Positions 27,701 through 42,700 of a stretch of 64,000 bases of DNA are shown here, piece after piece. The DNA comes from Leptidea sinapis (lineage: Eukaryota; Arthropoda; Insecta; Lepidoptera; Pieridae): positions 5,332,001 to 5,396,000 of the forward strand of contig NC_066269.1 in assembly GCF_905404315.1 (NCBI RefSeq), written 5' to 3'. Under the pieces are notes generated by a model. That model saw nothing but the letters and a program-made list of their open reading frames with translations, ran no database searches and was not told the DNA's origin. The translations under genes were made by a program, and so were the position numbers. Every line of letters starts with the position of its first letter. Within the stretch, counting starts at the first letter, position 1.

Positions 27701-30700
27701 GAATCTTTAATAGAGGATTTAAAGCATAAAGAACGTTTATGTGGTGAATCACGATGGCCAGTGTCCGCACCTGTCCGCCAGCCGTGCGAGCGCGGCGCAG
27801 AGCGCGGGGGGGTAGGCGTGCGGGGCCAGTAGCACGGCCCGCGACGCCGCCTCCGCGTAACGCAGAGCGCGCTCGCACTCGCCCACGTCCGCCAGCCGCA
27901 GCGCCGCCACCAGCTTGTACACCTAATCCACAGTAGGTTTTTGATTATAACATCGCTACATCTTATATCTATAAACGATCAATTCATGTATATCTAATAT
28001 ATAAAATTCTCGTGTCACGGTGTGCGGGACCGAACTCCTCCGAAACGGCTTGACCGATTCTCATGAAATTTTGAGTGCATATTGGGCAGGTCTGAGAATC
28101 GGACATCTATTTTCATCCCCCTAAATGTTTTTTTTTTAAATTTTTGTGACATTTTTTTTAAATTTGTTTGATTATGAGTCAGCATTAAAAAATACATACA
28201 ACTTCAAATTCTACGATCAACAGTTACTTTTGTATCGCAATTTTAATATCGGCAATACAACGTTTGCTGGGTCAGCTAGTATATATATATATATTATCTG
28301 AATTTCGGAAACGGCTCCAACGATTTTCATAAAATTTTGTATACAGGGAATTTCGAGGGCGATAAATCGATCTAGCTTGGTTTCAATTTTAAAAAATGTA
28401 GTTTTGTTTTAATGAGAAACAGCTTCAATAACATTAGAATACAAAGATAAATTTCGCCACTATATACAAGACTATAATAGCTCAGATGGGACCTTGGGTG
28501 ATCCGGATAGCAGAAAACCCCGGTTCGAATCCAGATGTCCTATTAGTTTATTTATTGTACATTCTTAAAAAATCCGAGCAAGGCTCGGTCGTCCGGATAT
28601 TAATAATTATGGTTTAACCTGCCCAAATACCACAGTATCTAGAGACGAAGGTTTTCAACCAATGTGTGTTGCCAGTGATGACTTACGGCACAAATACGTG
28701 GTCGCTAACTATGGGCCCTATGAGAAAGCTCATGGTCGCTAAGAGAGCAATGGAGAGGGCTATTGCTCGGAGTTTCCCTGCGAGATCGAATTAGAAATGA
28801 AGACATCGGTAGGAGAACTAAAGTCACCGACATAGCACAAATGATTGCAAAACTGAAGTGGAAGTGAAACAGATGGTCGGTGGACAAATAATAGTTCTTA
28901 ATGCTCTAAAAAAATATTACTGAATATTAAACGAACCTGCAATTCATTGATGACGTAGTCTTGGCTCAACGAGATCGCGTATTCGTAGATTTCAGTCGCG
29001 AAAATCGCCTCATCAGACGCAAAGCTCGCGAGGGTGGTGGCCCTCGGGTCCGCGAGCAGAAGGGAGAGACGCGGCGGGGCTGAGGGGGCGGAGTCCCGCG
29101 GAGTGAACGGTGCCAGGGGGTGCGGGGTGAAGGGCACTCCCGCCGTCAGGTAGCAAAACTGCGACGAATATATTAGCCCACGCGACGCGAGACTATCACC
29201 TGAAACGCAACAAATTATTATTTAGCTTGACAGTACATGAAATATTGTTTTTTGTTGTAAGTGGATACGAAATTTTTAAGTATCAATTAATTCGAGCTAG
29301 TAATAATAACGTTTAAACGGATATGCACCACCGACGGTGAGCACTGTCCGCACATACGTTACCTATCTGCGTGAGCGTGCGTCTGTCTTGGTCGGGCTTG
29401 TTGGATGGGTTCGCCAGTATCATGGCGGCGTGCACGCGCCAGTCACCCCAACGTTCGTCCGACACGCACTACAGCACAAAACATTCATATAAAGGTTATG
29501 TTATCTGAATAAAGGTCATAATATACTATCTGTACTTTATTGAACTATTTTACTATATTTAAGTAATGTGATAATTGGTAAAAAGTTTGATGACCGAGTA
29601 ACACCAATACGATTACTGAAGTGACCACGATTTTTTAAATTTTTTTCTATCCCTCATTATGTATCTATCTGTATGGTTATGTTATCTGAATAAAGGTCAT
29701 AATATACTATCTGTACTTTATTGAACTATTTTACTATATTTAAGTAATGTGATAATTGGTAAAAAGTTTGATGACCGAGTAACACCAATACGATTACTGA
29801 AGTGACCACGATTTTTTAAATTTTTTTCTATCCCTCATTATGTATCTATCTGTATGTTTTTTTTTATAACTCAAGAACGGCTTGTACGATCTCGATGTCA
29901 ATTGGTCTGTAGTAGTAATCATGTGATTGGCTAATAGGCTATATTCTATCTGCGACTTCATCTTCTTAAAATCATAATCGCGCATCTTGTTTGAATGTGA
30001 CGACGCCCTTTCAAAAATTGATCCTTATCACAAGCCAATTGTAATAAAGGTGGAGTTTGTGGATACTCCGCTATTAATACCTCTAGCTACATTAACTTAT
30101 CTGTTCAATAAGGGAGAATATAATGCTATTAATTCGGAATTATAAGAAAGTGACTGACATAGTAAATTTTCCTTACATAGCGTAGATAAAGTTGTTACAT
30201 TATTTTATAAAATCCTTGATAAATTCATTGGAAAGTACATACCGACCAAACGTATAATGCGAGAAGCCTATCCTAAATGGTATTCGCCTGCACTGATAAA
30301 GTGGCTTAAAGAAAAACACAAAAATCTAAAAAAACATAAAACGTACAACAATAAATCCGATCAATTGACTTACTTTTTGTTACGCGACAGAACCAAATCA
30401 CTCGAAAAACGTTGTTATGAGAACTATATAGAAAATGTATAAAGGTCTATCGAAAAGGATCCTAAGCATTTTTGGTCTTACGTAAAATCACGAACCAAAT
30501 CTAACAGCATTCCCAGCTAAGTGCACTATCTTGGAAGTGTTGCTGACACAGGCGACAATAATTTAACTATTATTTAAAAAATTTAAAATAACAATTATTT
30601 TCACTCAACATTCCTCACCCCTAGCGACATTGACTCATCCTCACCTATTAATAATAACTTGTTAAACTGTACTTCTCACTCAAGTTGTATTTCTCAAATC

Positions 30701-33700
30701 CACATAGACACAGATCTAGTAGCTCAATTACTATTAAAATAGACCCAAAAAAATCAGCCGGACCAGACAATATTGGACCCATATTTATAAAAAATTGTTC
30801 TAAAACTTGCAATTCCCATCGCACTCTTGTATAGAAAATCACTTACTGAATGTACATTTCCTCAAATTTGGAAATCAGCTTATATTACACCAATACACAA
30901 AAAAGGTTCTACAACGGATGTATTAAACTACAGACCTATATCTAAGCTATGCCTAATAGCCAAAGCCAGGTTTACAACTCATTAAAAAACTCCTTCCACC
31001 CACCTCAACATGGATTACTCAAAGGGAGATCTACTGTATCCAACCTTATCTTGCTCAGTGAAGAGAATCTTGTTTCTGACTGAAGCCTGAATGGACAATG
31101 GTAGCCAGGTAGATGTAGTATATACCGATTGTAGCAAAGCCTTTAACCGAATAGACCATGAGACGTCTTTATCGAAAATTCAACTTTTCGGCATTGTCGG
31201 GGACTTGCATCAGTGGTTTTCATCTTATATTGACCGAAGGTCACAAGCTGTGGTAATCAGTAATTATATCTCGAGCTGGGTAACCATTCCCAGTGGGGTT
31301 CCGCAAGGATCGTTACTTGGTCCTGTATTATTCACCATCTTTATAAATGATATTTTTGCTTTCACCTGCTTTCATAACACTCGCTTGCTCTGTTTTCCTG
31401 ATGATATGAAGATATTTAATACCGTTGCGACTCTTAATGATGTTGAACCACTAAGCTTGATCTTAATCCCTCCAAATGCTCTGTAGTTACTTTCACACGT
31501 AAATATAACATTATACCATCGGATTATAAATTAAAAAGTCAAACATTAACAAAAAATACTGTCGTGCGTGATCGTGGTGTTTTATATGATTCTAAACTGT
31601 TATTTGATGATCATATTGAACATATAGTCAAGAAAGCTTCAAGCGCCCTGGGATTTGTACAACGCACATGTGCTTCGTTCAAAAACATCAAAACATTTAA
31701 AATTCTTTACTGCACATTCGTACGCAGTATACTCGAATATGCTTTCCAGGTGTGGAACCCACACGTACACATACGACACATATATTAGACGAATTGAGAG
31801 GATACAATTAAAATTTATTAATTATTTATGTTTTCGACTCAAAATTTCTTTTAAATCAGAAAACTATTACCTATAATCTTTGCAAACGATTTTATATACT
31901 CTCTCCATGAGAAAAGAAATAGCAGATACATCTTTCCTCTTAAAAATTACTTCCAATTTAATTGACTGTCCCGAACTATTAACTTTGATAAAATTTAATA
32001 CCCCTGTTAGTCTTTTGCGTTTCAATTCTCTTATACATACATTATTAGTTAAATCCAAATACAGGCAAAATTCCTACTTGTGGCGAGTGAGCAGTAACTG
32101 TAATAAAATCGATAAGCGAGTAGGCTTTGATCTATTCTGCACAAGCGTAGCCTCGGCCAGGCACATGTTGAGTAACGAATTATTTCATTGAATTGTAAGA
32201 GCAGAGCATAAGTATATAATTATTATATAAGTATATCTATCACTATCGTTGACAGTATTAAGTGTTCGTAACTATTCTAAACTAATATGTTGCTATCAGT
32301 GAGGACCTTTAATTGGCTTTTTGTCACTATTAGATATTATTTAAAACTATTGTACGCTGTTGGTCTTCCTATATGAAATAAATAAAATAAAATAAATCTT
32401 CAGGCAATCTTAAAAATTTCGCAATCAAATAACCTTTCCTACTCAAGTTGTATGTAAAAGTTAAGGCATAATTCGTAGTAAGGCACGCCGGTCATTATCG
32501 AATCTCATTTACAACATGCCTAATTGACAAACGACAAAACTAATGGCGTAAGAAAGACAACGGATATGTTTTAGACGACGCCCCACCAGTATATCGTAGT
32601 GGGCGGGGCCTACTGACCGTGGCGGCGGGCGGGGCTCGCGCCGCCAGCGCCGAGTACAGCGTGTGCAGCGGGTCGGCGGGCGGGAGTGCGGCCAGGAAGC
32701 GCGCGGTGACCGATGCGCGCACGCGGCGCTCGCAGAACGACGCCAGCTGGAGCGCGTGGCCCCACAGACCGCTCTGCATCGCCCATTCTGTGAAGCGCAG
32801 ACAGTTACAGCCGTACTACGGGTTAACGGGTGGGGTCCCAGTGCCACGGCTAGATCACCTGGCGTTGCGTACCAGACGACGCTTTATGGTGTGTCCTCTA
32901 CCGCATCTATCACGGGGAGTGTTCCGAAGAGCTGTTTCATCTGAGGAGGAACTTTCTTCCACGTACTACAAAGCTGTGGAATGAGCTTGTGCGGTGTTCC
33001 AGTGACGATACGACACGGGAACCTTAAAAAAAAAGCGCATATATTTTTTCAAAGGTCCGGCAACGCTATTATGATTCCTCTGGTATTGTAAAAGAAGTTG
33101 ATGATGACTTAACATCAGGTGACCGAACGTGACAAAACGATAGTATCGTTTGTCCTCTCTTCCATGAAAAAAAAGTTACATCCGTACTCCGGGTTAACAA
33201 ACAATCAATTTGCCTTCTTTTATATAAAAAATGACGAAATTTTGCACACGTGAATTGTGTAAAGAAGCTCGTTTGTAATGGATTAGGTATAATCATCGTT
33301 CTTACTGGTAATTAAAAAAGATTTTTTTTTTTGGATGTAGAGTATGTTGTGGCTCGTGGACGTACTTAATAGTTAATAATCCAAATGTTTTAAGTGTTAA
33401 TTCCGCCAATATTTGTATTTTAACAAGTCAACACCTGTTTCACCTCCACACGAAGTATCCTCAGGACATGTTGACTCGCGAAACACTGGCATGAGACTGA
33501 ACTAAATGAGCCGGAAAACGTTCTTTTATATCCTCGTCCCATGAAATGACGCGCTGTGATTGGTCGGCTGTTGTGACGTATTACCTCCGGAAGAGATACG
33601 TAACAATGGTGAAAGGACCAAATATGTTTGTTCGTCCAACAAGGTAAACATGTTATTTTTGTGTTTTATTATTTCTAATCAGAATTAGAGCAATCGCTCT

Positions 33701-36700
33701 AACACAAACAACAGAAATCCTTTTTCACATGTATGTAAAATATAATAATTCTTATTGTTTCCGAGTGAGTGACCGGTGTCAATGAAATGTTTCGCATAAT
33801 TAAATATAATTAACAGTTGGATAATTATAGATTTCCGCAAAGTAACGCCTACTTCAATAAATTTTAGTTAATAACCTGTCAAACACCATAATTGCATACT
33901 TAGAATTAATAATGGGTAATAACAAAGAATCACCTAGAGCCTCCTGCCGGTTGCCGTATATCAAATATTCCCTGAACCTGTCCACAGCGTGTCGTTCATT
34001 CTCCACGCCTGTCCTGCTGGCTTCTGAATGCGCTGCAACAGTAACAATAAATGTATATAATATAAATATATAGTCGCAAAAAAATTAATAAACACGCTTT
34101 GGTTTAAAAGATAATGGTTGAAATTTAAAAGGAACATCAATTCCTGCCTTATCGACGATAAATGAAAAAAAAAATATAAATTAACATAAATCTTATTTTG
34201 CAATTTCAAAAATGGAATAATTTTATCAAATAAATGTATTGTCATCGGTCCACAATAAATCTACAAGTTTGAACGCAATCTGGCCGTTTAAAGTGGGTCA
34301 AAATCGAGCCCAAATTAGTAGGCTACAAACAAAGCGTGTTAAAAGAACAATAAATTCTACAAAAATTCGTCAAAAGCTGTAATTAAATTGTACTGTGGCC
34401 ACACAAAATGAAATAGTAGTGCGTAGTACAATCATCCCGCGTTTTGTATCAAGCACGGAACCTGTCCTATCAGCAGCAGGTAGTCTTTTACGCACATGGG
34501 TGAGCTACCGCAACTTTTTTTTTTATTTATTTATTATAAACATACAGTTTCTTCTAAAAATAATACACAGTTTGTCTACATGATCGAGCGAGTATCATAA
34601 AAATACATCTTGAAACGTATTTTACAAATATTACTGCAACAATAAATGATAATAATAATAATTCAATAGTTTTTAAATTTATTTTCGTTATGTTCCCGTC
34701 GGATGTCCTCTGGCAAACTATTAAGCAGATATTATGGTATTCTATCAGTTTAATCTATTAAGGCACGTCAAACAACTTGCTAAAGAAATAAAGCATTAAC
34801 AAATAGGAACATTGAACACTACTATTACTAACGTAACGTTTCAGCAGGCGCCGACGAGGGCGGGTCGCGGGGATCGGACACCACCGCGGTCGCGCCGCGG
34901 GAACCTGCAACATTAGTAACATTGTTGTAATATCAACATAACTTAATGCTAACAATAATGTTTATGACTAGTACGGGAGAACCTAAATATTAATAAAAAT
35001 ATTTGATGTGAGTTTACCTGAATCCGAGGCTGGTGACTCCGTGTGCTGGTACTCCTTGCTGTTCTTCATCAGCAGCTCGGCGATGTCCGTGCCCATGATC
35101 ACCTAACGATACACAACAATCACACTTTTGTAAGTTACACACGGCGAAAATAACTGCCAAAGCTCAAATCTTAATATTTTGACTAATCTTGGTATATATA
35201 ATTCTTCTGTACTTGTATTGACAATGAACTCCTCCTAAACGGCTGGACCGAGATTTCAAATTTAACATGTGTGTACAGGACGTCTGTCGGGTCCGATAGT
35301 ACTTATATAAAATGTTCTCTCTGTAACAGTATTAGTGGACGCACCCCGTTCTGAGTGAGCAGCAGCGCCAGTAACTCCCACAACAGCACGCAGCCGATGC
35401 GGTCGGGCGCCGCCCCCGCACCCCGCGCGCGCTCTCGGCAGTACTCCAGGACGCTCTTCTTGTGCGTCACCCCTGATAACAACATGCGCAACAAATTATT
35501 TACAAAAATATTTTAATTATTTAATAATAATATCTCTCACGTTAATTAATGTATCCGCTCCCTTGAGACTTCCAAGAATCAGCAGAGACGAAACATTTTT
35601 AATGAGTGTTTTAATAGTTAATTACAAAAGTTGCATACAAGACTTTATCTACACCCATAATATGAATCCTCGATAAAAGATTCTGAAACAGTTAGCTTAC
35701 TGCTAATATTAAAAAAGCCAGTCGTTACATCATCAAAACGAGTGTTGTAATGAAATTCAGTACAACATTACAAAACTCGTTTGGATGATGTAATGGTTAC
35801 TAGGACATTGGGTGCTTTAATGTTGGCATTACATGGGCGCCGGCAGAAATAATTTGCAGGTGGTGCAGATCTTAGTCGTTTATCTTCGCCGTATATGTTT
35901 GTTAATAAAAAGTTGAAATTTTATTCGGAAACAAACATCTGTAGCCCGGTTTATTTTATTTTCGAGACATTTACAAATTTCTGACTATTCATTATGAATT
36001 TATTTTAAATGTACCCAGTCGTCACGGCTCACACCTATTTGTTCGCGACCATCGAAATTGGTTTAAAAATTCTACAGCATACCCTTGGTTAGCCTTTTCT
36101 GCTCAGGCTAAAGGATCACTTTGCCGTACATGTGTATTATTTCCCGCACAAATTCATCGAGGCATTACACAGGGGCCATTTTTCGTTCGGCCATGCAAAA
36201 AATATAAAAAATTTCATGAGTGTGAGAAATCTCATGCAAATATATAGTGGCATCGTGAATCGGTTATACGTTCTAAAAATTTTCTAGAAATCATGCAAAG
36301 AAAAAAAATGTTTATGAACAGATTGATACTGAATATAACAGGGAAATTTCAGAAAACAAAAAATCTTCAAACCATTACATCTAATGTCTTATTTTGTGCT
36401 ACGCATGATTTACCCCTTCGAGGAACAACAGAAGATGGGTCAGTTTTCAAAGACTAACTACATTTCCGAGTTGAGGCAGGAGATACGGTTTTAAACGACC
36501 ACTTTGCAGCAACTGGTTCGAAAAATGCCCTCTATGTATCCCATAAAGTACAAAACGAAATTATAGATACCTGTGCTGATGTTCTTCGTGAAACCATTAC
36601 TGATGAAGCAAAAGAAGCGACATACTTTTCAATCTTGGCTGACGATACAGCGTACATAAGCGGGACTGAACAGCTTTCAATGGGCATAAGATACGTCAAG

Positions 36701-39700
36701 TTTGACCAAACGAAACACAGTTACGTAATACTTGAAGAATTTTTTGGGTACAGACCACTTCAAAAATTAGATGATGCATCGATTTCTGAAGTTAATTATA
36801 ACTTCAGAAATCGATGCATGATGTCAACAAATATATTAATATTTGTTGACATCATGTGGTTTAGATCTCAACAAAATGGTTGGGCAAGGATATGATGGTT
36901 GCTCCACGATGGCTGGACATGTTGGAGGAGTTCACATATTAAATCTTGTTGTCAATGATTTAAATAATTTGAGTGAAATAAGAAATACTGCTGGAATGAT
37001 TAAGGAAACTATAACTTTTTTTAGAGAGAGCATTTTACGGCGAAAAAAAATTCCAAATGTTCCCTTGACTTGCGAAACCAGATGGTCTGCAAAGTACAAA
37101 AGTATTCGAGTTTTCGCTCAAAATTGAAATAAAATTGTAGAAGCATTAGAAGACCTCTCAGAAGATCAAGCCATAAATTCTAAGACAAAGGTTAGAGCTT
37201 ACCAACTGCGCACTGCTTTGACCACCACAAGTTTTATTGTGGAATTGCATATTATTGCTACTTACTCGGCAAAGCTTGAGCCTGTCTACAACCAGCTTCA
37301 ACAAGAGGATTTAGACATTAATTCAGTGAATGACCACATTTGCAAACTCATTAAAATAATAAGAGGGTCACAGACAAAACGCATCGCAGGAATTTACTGC
37401 TATATTTGGAGAAGCTAAACAAAGTTGCGAAGACCTTAATATCGAGATTACGAAACGACAGGCTCATCGATCCATCCACAAATCCGAAAACGTTGAAGAA
37501 TTTTACAGAAGAGCTTTATAGATCCCTTCGATTCGATCATTTCTTCTTTAAAAGACAGATTTTCTGAAACACATAAAAAATCATTTTCTGTGTTACAACT
37601 ACACCCAAGAATAATAAATGGCCTCAGTAAAGAAGAATTTCTTAGAGAAATTAGATTAATTAGAGAAAAGTGGAAATATCCACAGCCAGCGGCAAATAAT
37701 ATCAGTGGAGTTGATCGATATGAATTTGATTTGATTGAAGATTTCTTTCCTTCGGTAGCAGAAGCGATCAAGATTGGTCTTAGCCTACCCGTCACAACGT
37801 GCACAGTAGAAAGATCTTTTAGCACACTGAGAAGAGTTAAAACTTGGAATAGGTCCACAACAGGTGACGAGCGACTGTCTGGATTATGCTTGTTAAGTGT
37901 CCACGCAGGCAAGATAACCAAGGACAATAAAGATAACTTAATAGAAAACTTCATTAATAAGTTCGGTCAAAAACCCCGCCGGCTGCAGTTGCTTTTTAAA
38001 TGAGAATTGTGTAATTACTGCCTACTAATTATTGTGAATAAAAAAATGATTTCCAACAGACGGCTTTTTATTTCAATTATTCCTCGAGATTCCCAAGGGA
38101 TGCAAGTGCACCTCCCTGCCGGCCGCCCATGGTTGGCAATAAGCTAACTGTTTTCGAATCTTTAAAGCATGAGTGTAGATAAATAGAATTGTTCGCACTT
38201 ACAATAATGCCTTCCGAAAGCCGATCGAAGTATAGACATTTTTAATGATAAGTTCTCTGCTTTTCGGTATAAACTTCGGAAATTGATATGTTGCTAGACA
38301 GGATCTTATTTTGCTGTTCAAAAAACTTATTCATTTTACTTTACTTTATAGAAACTAATTATATAATTGTATTTCTTATTATTACATCTTATGTTGCACA
38401 ATAAAAATTCTAAATTTATGCATAGGTATGTAGTATTTGCATGTGGTTGTTGCCTGCAATTACAATAACACTTAGATTTTGTTTTATTTAGAATAATATT
38501 TAATGTTATTAGTTAGTTATTTTTATGTTGGTGATGCTAATAAACAAACAAATAAAACAAGAAGTAATCCAGCACAACTGGGTTATCCAATGACCTGTAT
38601 AAATATCACTGGACTGGCTGTTCCATATGTTTGACAGCAAATTTTCCTATTTGAAGCGCCTCTCGCGAGTGAACACAGAACTAATTTTGACGTATAACAC
38701 AAATGGCTGTATTTTTACATTTTGAATTAATTTCGTTCGTTTCAGCGTTATTTATACTTCAGGAATCAACGTAGTAAAGTACACATTCTTTTTGTAAATA
38801 GTTTTCGTATCGATGTTTGTTTAAGTTGTCATCAGTAGTTTTAGTACCGCAGACTCTCGCTACAACAGCGCCAAAATGGCGAATATCAAACAGGCACAAA
38901 ATCACTTTGACAGCCGCCAGTCCAGTGGTAAATAGTAGAGGTCAGTGAGGTTATAGCGCCTGGCTCACCTTTAATAAGCGGCGCGTTGCAGCGCATGCGG
39001 TCGGCCGGCAGGTGGCGCGCCAGCAGCGCTGATAGAGGCAGCAGCGACACGGGCGCGGGCCGACCGTCCGCGGGGTACGCCGCACGAACCAGCACCAGGG
39101 CTGCGCCACCCAGCGACCCCTGCACGACACGACTTCACTACATCACCAGTAACAGTACCTACTGGTGAATAACGGCCGTTCCCAATATTCAGTCCATCTC
39201 CGGTTATGGCCTACTTGAGATAAACTAATCGATGGTCGAGTGTCTGCCAAATGGACGTATAGCTTACCAGCGATAGAAGTTGTATGGAAATCGCAATTCA
39301 CGCGTCCCAATATAAGGCGATAAGAATGACTGATCGGGTATATTGGGACAACTCCAGATTATTGACAGCTATAGATAGTATATTGGAAACGGCCGTAATC
39401 TCATTAATTACTACTCCTCAACAGCCGGAAGACGTCCACTGCTGTGAAAGGCCTCCCCCACAGATCTTCCTTTAAAAATGAGGGACGAGACTAGCAGGAC
39501 GTTCAACTGATGGTAATACGCCCTGCCCATTACAATGCAGTGATTCTTGAAAAACCCAAAATTTCTGAGTGGCACTACAATAATTGTGTTTGTCACCTTA
39601 AGACATAAAATGTCAAGTCTCATTTGCCCAGTAATTTCACTAGCTACGGCGCCCAACACAACGAAATACAATAATGCTTACACATCACTGCTTCATTGCA

Positions 39701-42700
39701 GAAATAGACTCCGTTGTGATACCCATAATCTAGCCGGCATCCGGTGCAAAGGAGCCTCCCACTGCTATCTCCACGACAATCGGTCCTGCACTGCCCTCAT
39801 CCAACGTATAATATAATAATACTAATATTAATAAATATTACTACTGATATTAATTACTACACTAGTTTATAATTGTTACAAGTTTTACATCAGCTAAACT
39901 GGACCATTTCAACATAACATAACAGTGACACTTCAGAAAGCCACAAGGGCAAGCTGTCCAGTAGTGATACCTTAATGTGCGCGGTGGAGTATTTAAAGGG
40001 AGTCATCCGCTCGGAGCGCACGGTGGACTCCTCCAGGTGCAAGTTGAGAGACGCATCCGTGGTCAGCTCCCTGGACAAAAACGTTGATATTACGAATCGA
40101 TACACAATTTTGTAGGTTTCATTTACATTTTTTCTGCAGCAGTATTGTGTTAAGCGATCACCTTCGCCCATATTCTCTTGCACACCAGAGGAATCACAGT
40201 TGCCGGGCTTTAAGGAAGGTGTACACGCTTTTTTCGAAGGCATCGTCCCGGAAACACCACACAAGGAAACTTATTCTACAGATTTGTAGTACGTGGAAGA
40301 AAGCTCCTTGAAAACCGCACAGTGGAGGACCGCCACACATCCAGATGGTGGGGATGATATGTTAATTTGTGGCATGTCGTGCGAAGGTGGAATTCGGCGG
40401 CAGGAATCGGGTGAAACAGATCTTCGGAACACTCCCCGTGATAAATGCGGTAGAAGACACATAATGAGGCGACGTCTTTACGCAACGCAAAGTGATCCAG
40501 CCGTTCACAGAACACTGGGTCCCCTACAATTTGAGCCGCTGTGCGTTGCACGCGGTCAAATAGATCGAGCTGATACTGGGATGCGCCAGACCATAGTATA
40601 ATTATATAAGCACGCTTTCATAGTTTACAGAAAGGTATATTGTGTGCAGACTTGGTAACATGTCAATAGAAAGGCTTTCCAGTATCATAATTTTGTGAAT
40701 CAAGAAACTCATCAAGTAAATTGAATACTGCGAAAGAAAGTTAAAAAGAAGTAAGCAGGGGTATATCTTTGTTGTATCCTCTCCATTCGAAATCATTCAT
40801 CTAAGTGCTAAAGATATATCGAAAGTCGTTGAGTTTGGTGGTCATTTGGCCAAAGGCGTATGGTACTCAATAAGGCGAGACAGTACTTCACTTCATGCTA
40901 TCACCATCAACTATGTAAGACGCAAATTCGGCCTCACATGGAGTACTGTTCTCACCTCACCCATTTGACCGCATACAACGCAGAGCGAGTAGCATTCACC
41001 GGTTCTGGCTCAGAGTAGTAGGGATTCACCGATCTGGCTCACTTGTTCGTGATGCCTGCTAAAAAGAAAGTTTGGTGTCATACTGGAGTTTTGGTGTACC
41101 TATTTAACTACGATTGCGCTGATCCGTTTCTCGATACCTCTTGTAGTTTCAATGTTAGCTTTTTAAGTTAAACAGATTACTAATTACTAATCACTGGTCA
41201 TTAAGCTAATGATTGATGAGCGACTCAATGCCAATTCCATGAATTTGATAGAGGTAATTAGCATATACTATATATAACATGATTTTAAAAAAAATAATAA
41301 AACATCGTTATAGATTGTATCATTTTCAAAAAAAATTATGAAATCATTCCAACTCTTCTTATTAAACTTAAAGTATAGATACATAATGCAGTGCTCGCCA
41401 CACATTGCGGTAAATTCATTCTTACAGTATTGTAGTTATACATTCTGCAATTCCTTTGTAAAACAACATCAGCTGGAATCCCTGAGGTGGACGACCATAT
41501 GAATAGAAGTATTGTCCAATACCCTGCTCACCAATGTGTATTGCAACCCAGTGAGAGCCTGGCTTATTATCACTATCTAAATTGCTGACAATATAACAGG
41601 GCGTTACAACGTATATCGGCAATCGGTTTGCCGCGTAAGCATTATTTTTACTGGGATCTCGATTGTATTCATATTAGTTGGGAGTAAGGTCCTGTCATTT
41701 GGGGATATTGAATAGTTATGTGGATCATAATAATATAAGGACTCAATAAGCAAGACTTTAATGAATTTTATTCATGTATTTAAAACTAATTGGCTTACAA
41801 TATAAGAAAATATCATTACAAGCGATTCAAATTTGATGAAACACAATTTTTATTAATTTTATTGAATAGGAGGTGATTGCAAACGAACATTGTACCTACT
41901 TACCTAGTCTATGGTTACAATCTGGAAATTTTGACTCCATTAAGCCATCAATAATTGAACTTTTCATTTAAGTGCCATTCATTATTTCTCATCACTCTAT
42001 AAGAAAACCAGTACTAACCATAAACAAATTTACTTTTACGATATTTTAGTATAAAATTCTAGAACTGTTTAGAAACATTGAAGCGTAAAATGTTTTATAT
42101 GTATTTTTTTCCATTGTAGGGTTTAATGCATTTTTTTTTATGAAAATAAGGGACGAGACGATACGATAAGCATTCTAAAACAATAATTCAGTCGAATTGT
42201 TATTGTAGAATGCAAAGCAGTCGCTTTAGAATAGTATTTATTAACACACCAATTGATATTATTTTTAAAATTCAAAGTGTATAATAGATAAAACTTACCT
42301 CCATTGCAACGAATTGCACTTAACAATAACACAACATACAAAATATATAATAAATGAACTGAATAAGACGCTTCAATGATTATATTTCTAAAAAGTTCCA
42401 TATGTACTAAAATATCGCAAAATTAAATTTGTTTATACATTATTAGTACTGTTTTCAAATATTGTGGTGAAGCATAATGGCACTTAAATGATAAGTTCAA
42501 TTATTTATAGCTCGATGAAGTCAACATTTCCAGATTGTAACTAATGGCTACGTAATGAGTTTGTAGGTACAGGATTCGATTTCAATCAGCTCTTATTCAA
42601 TAAAAATATACTATATATTAATAATTAATTATTATTAACACAATAAGTTAAATACATAAATAAATACATGAATAAGATACATTAAAGCCTTGCTTATTGA

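Larger units (their letters stand above)
35832..38131 (+). mobile_element. hAT transposon inserted in a MITE
   Basis: TIRs catgggcgccggca at 35832 and the complement ccatgggcggccggca at the right end. Flanks gttggcatta (left) and gttggcaata (right) give an 8-10 base target duplication with one mismatch, as expected for hAT. Contains the degraded transposase at 36040-38003. Confidence 0.8.

Noticed and set aside
42138..42401. 87-codon - strand ORF in the centre of the inverted duplication
   Set aside because: AT-rich, no motif and not duplicated with the arms.
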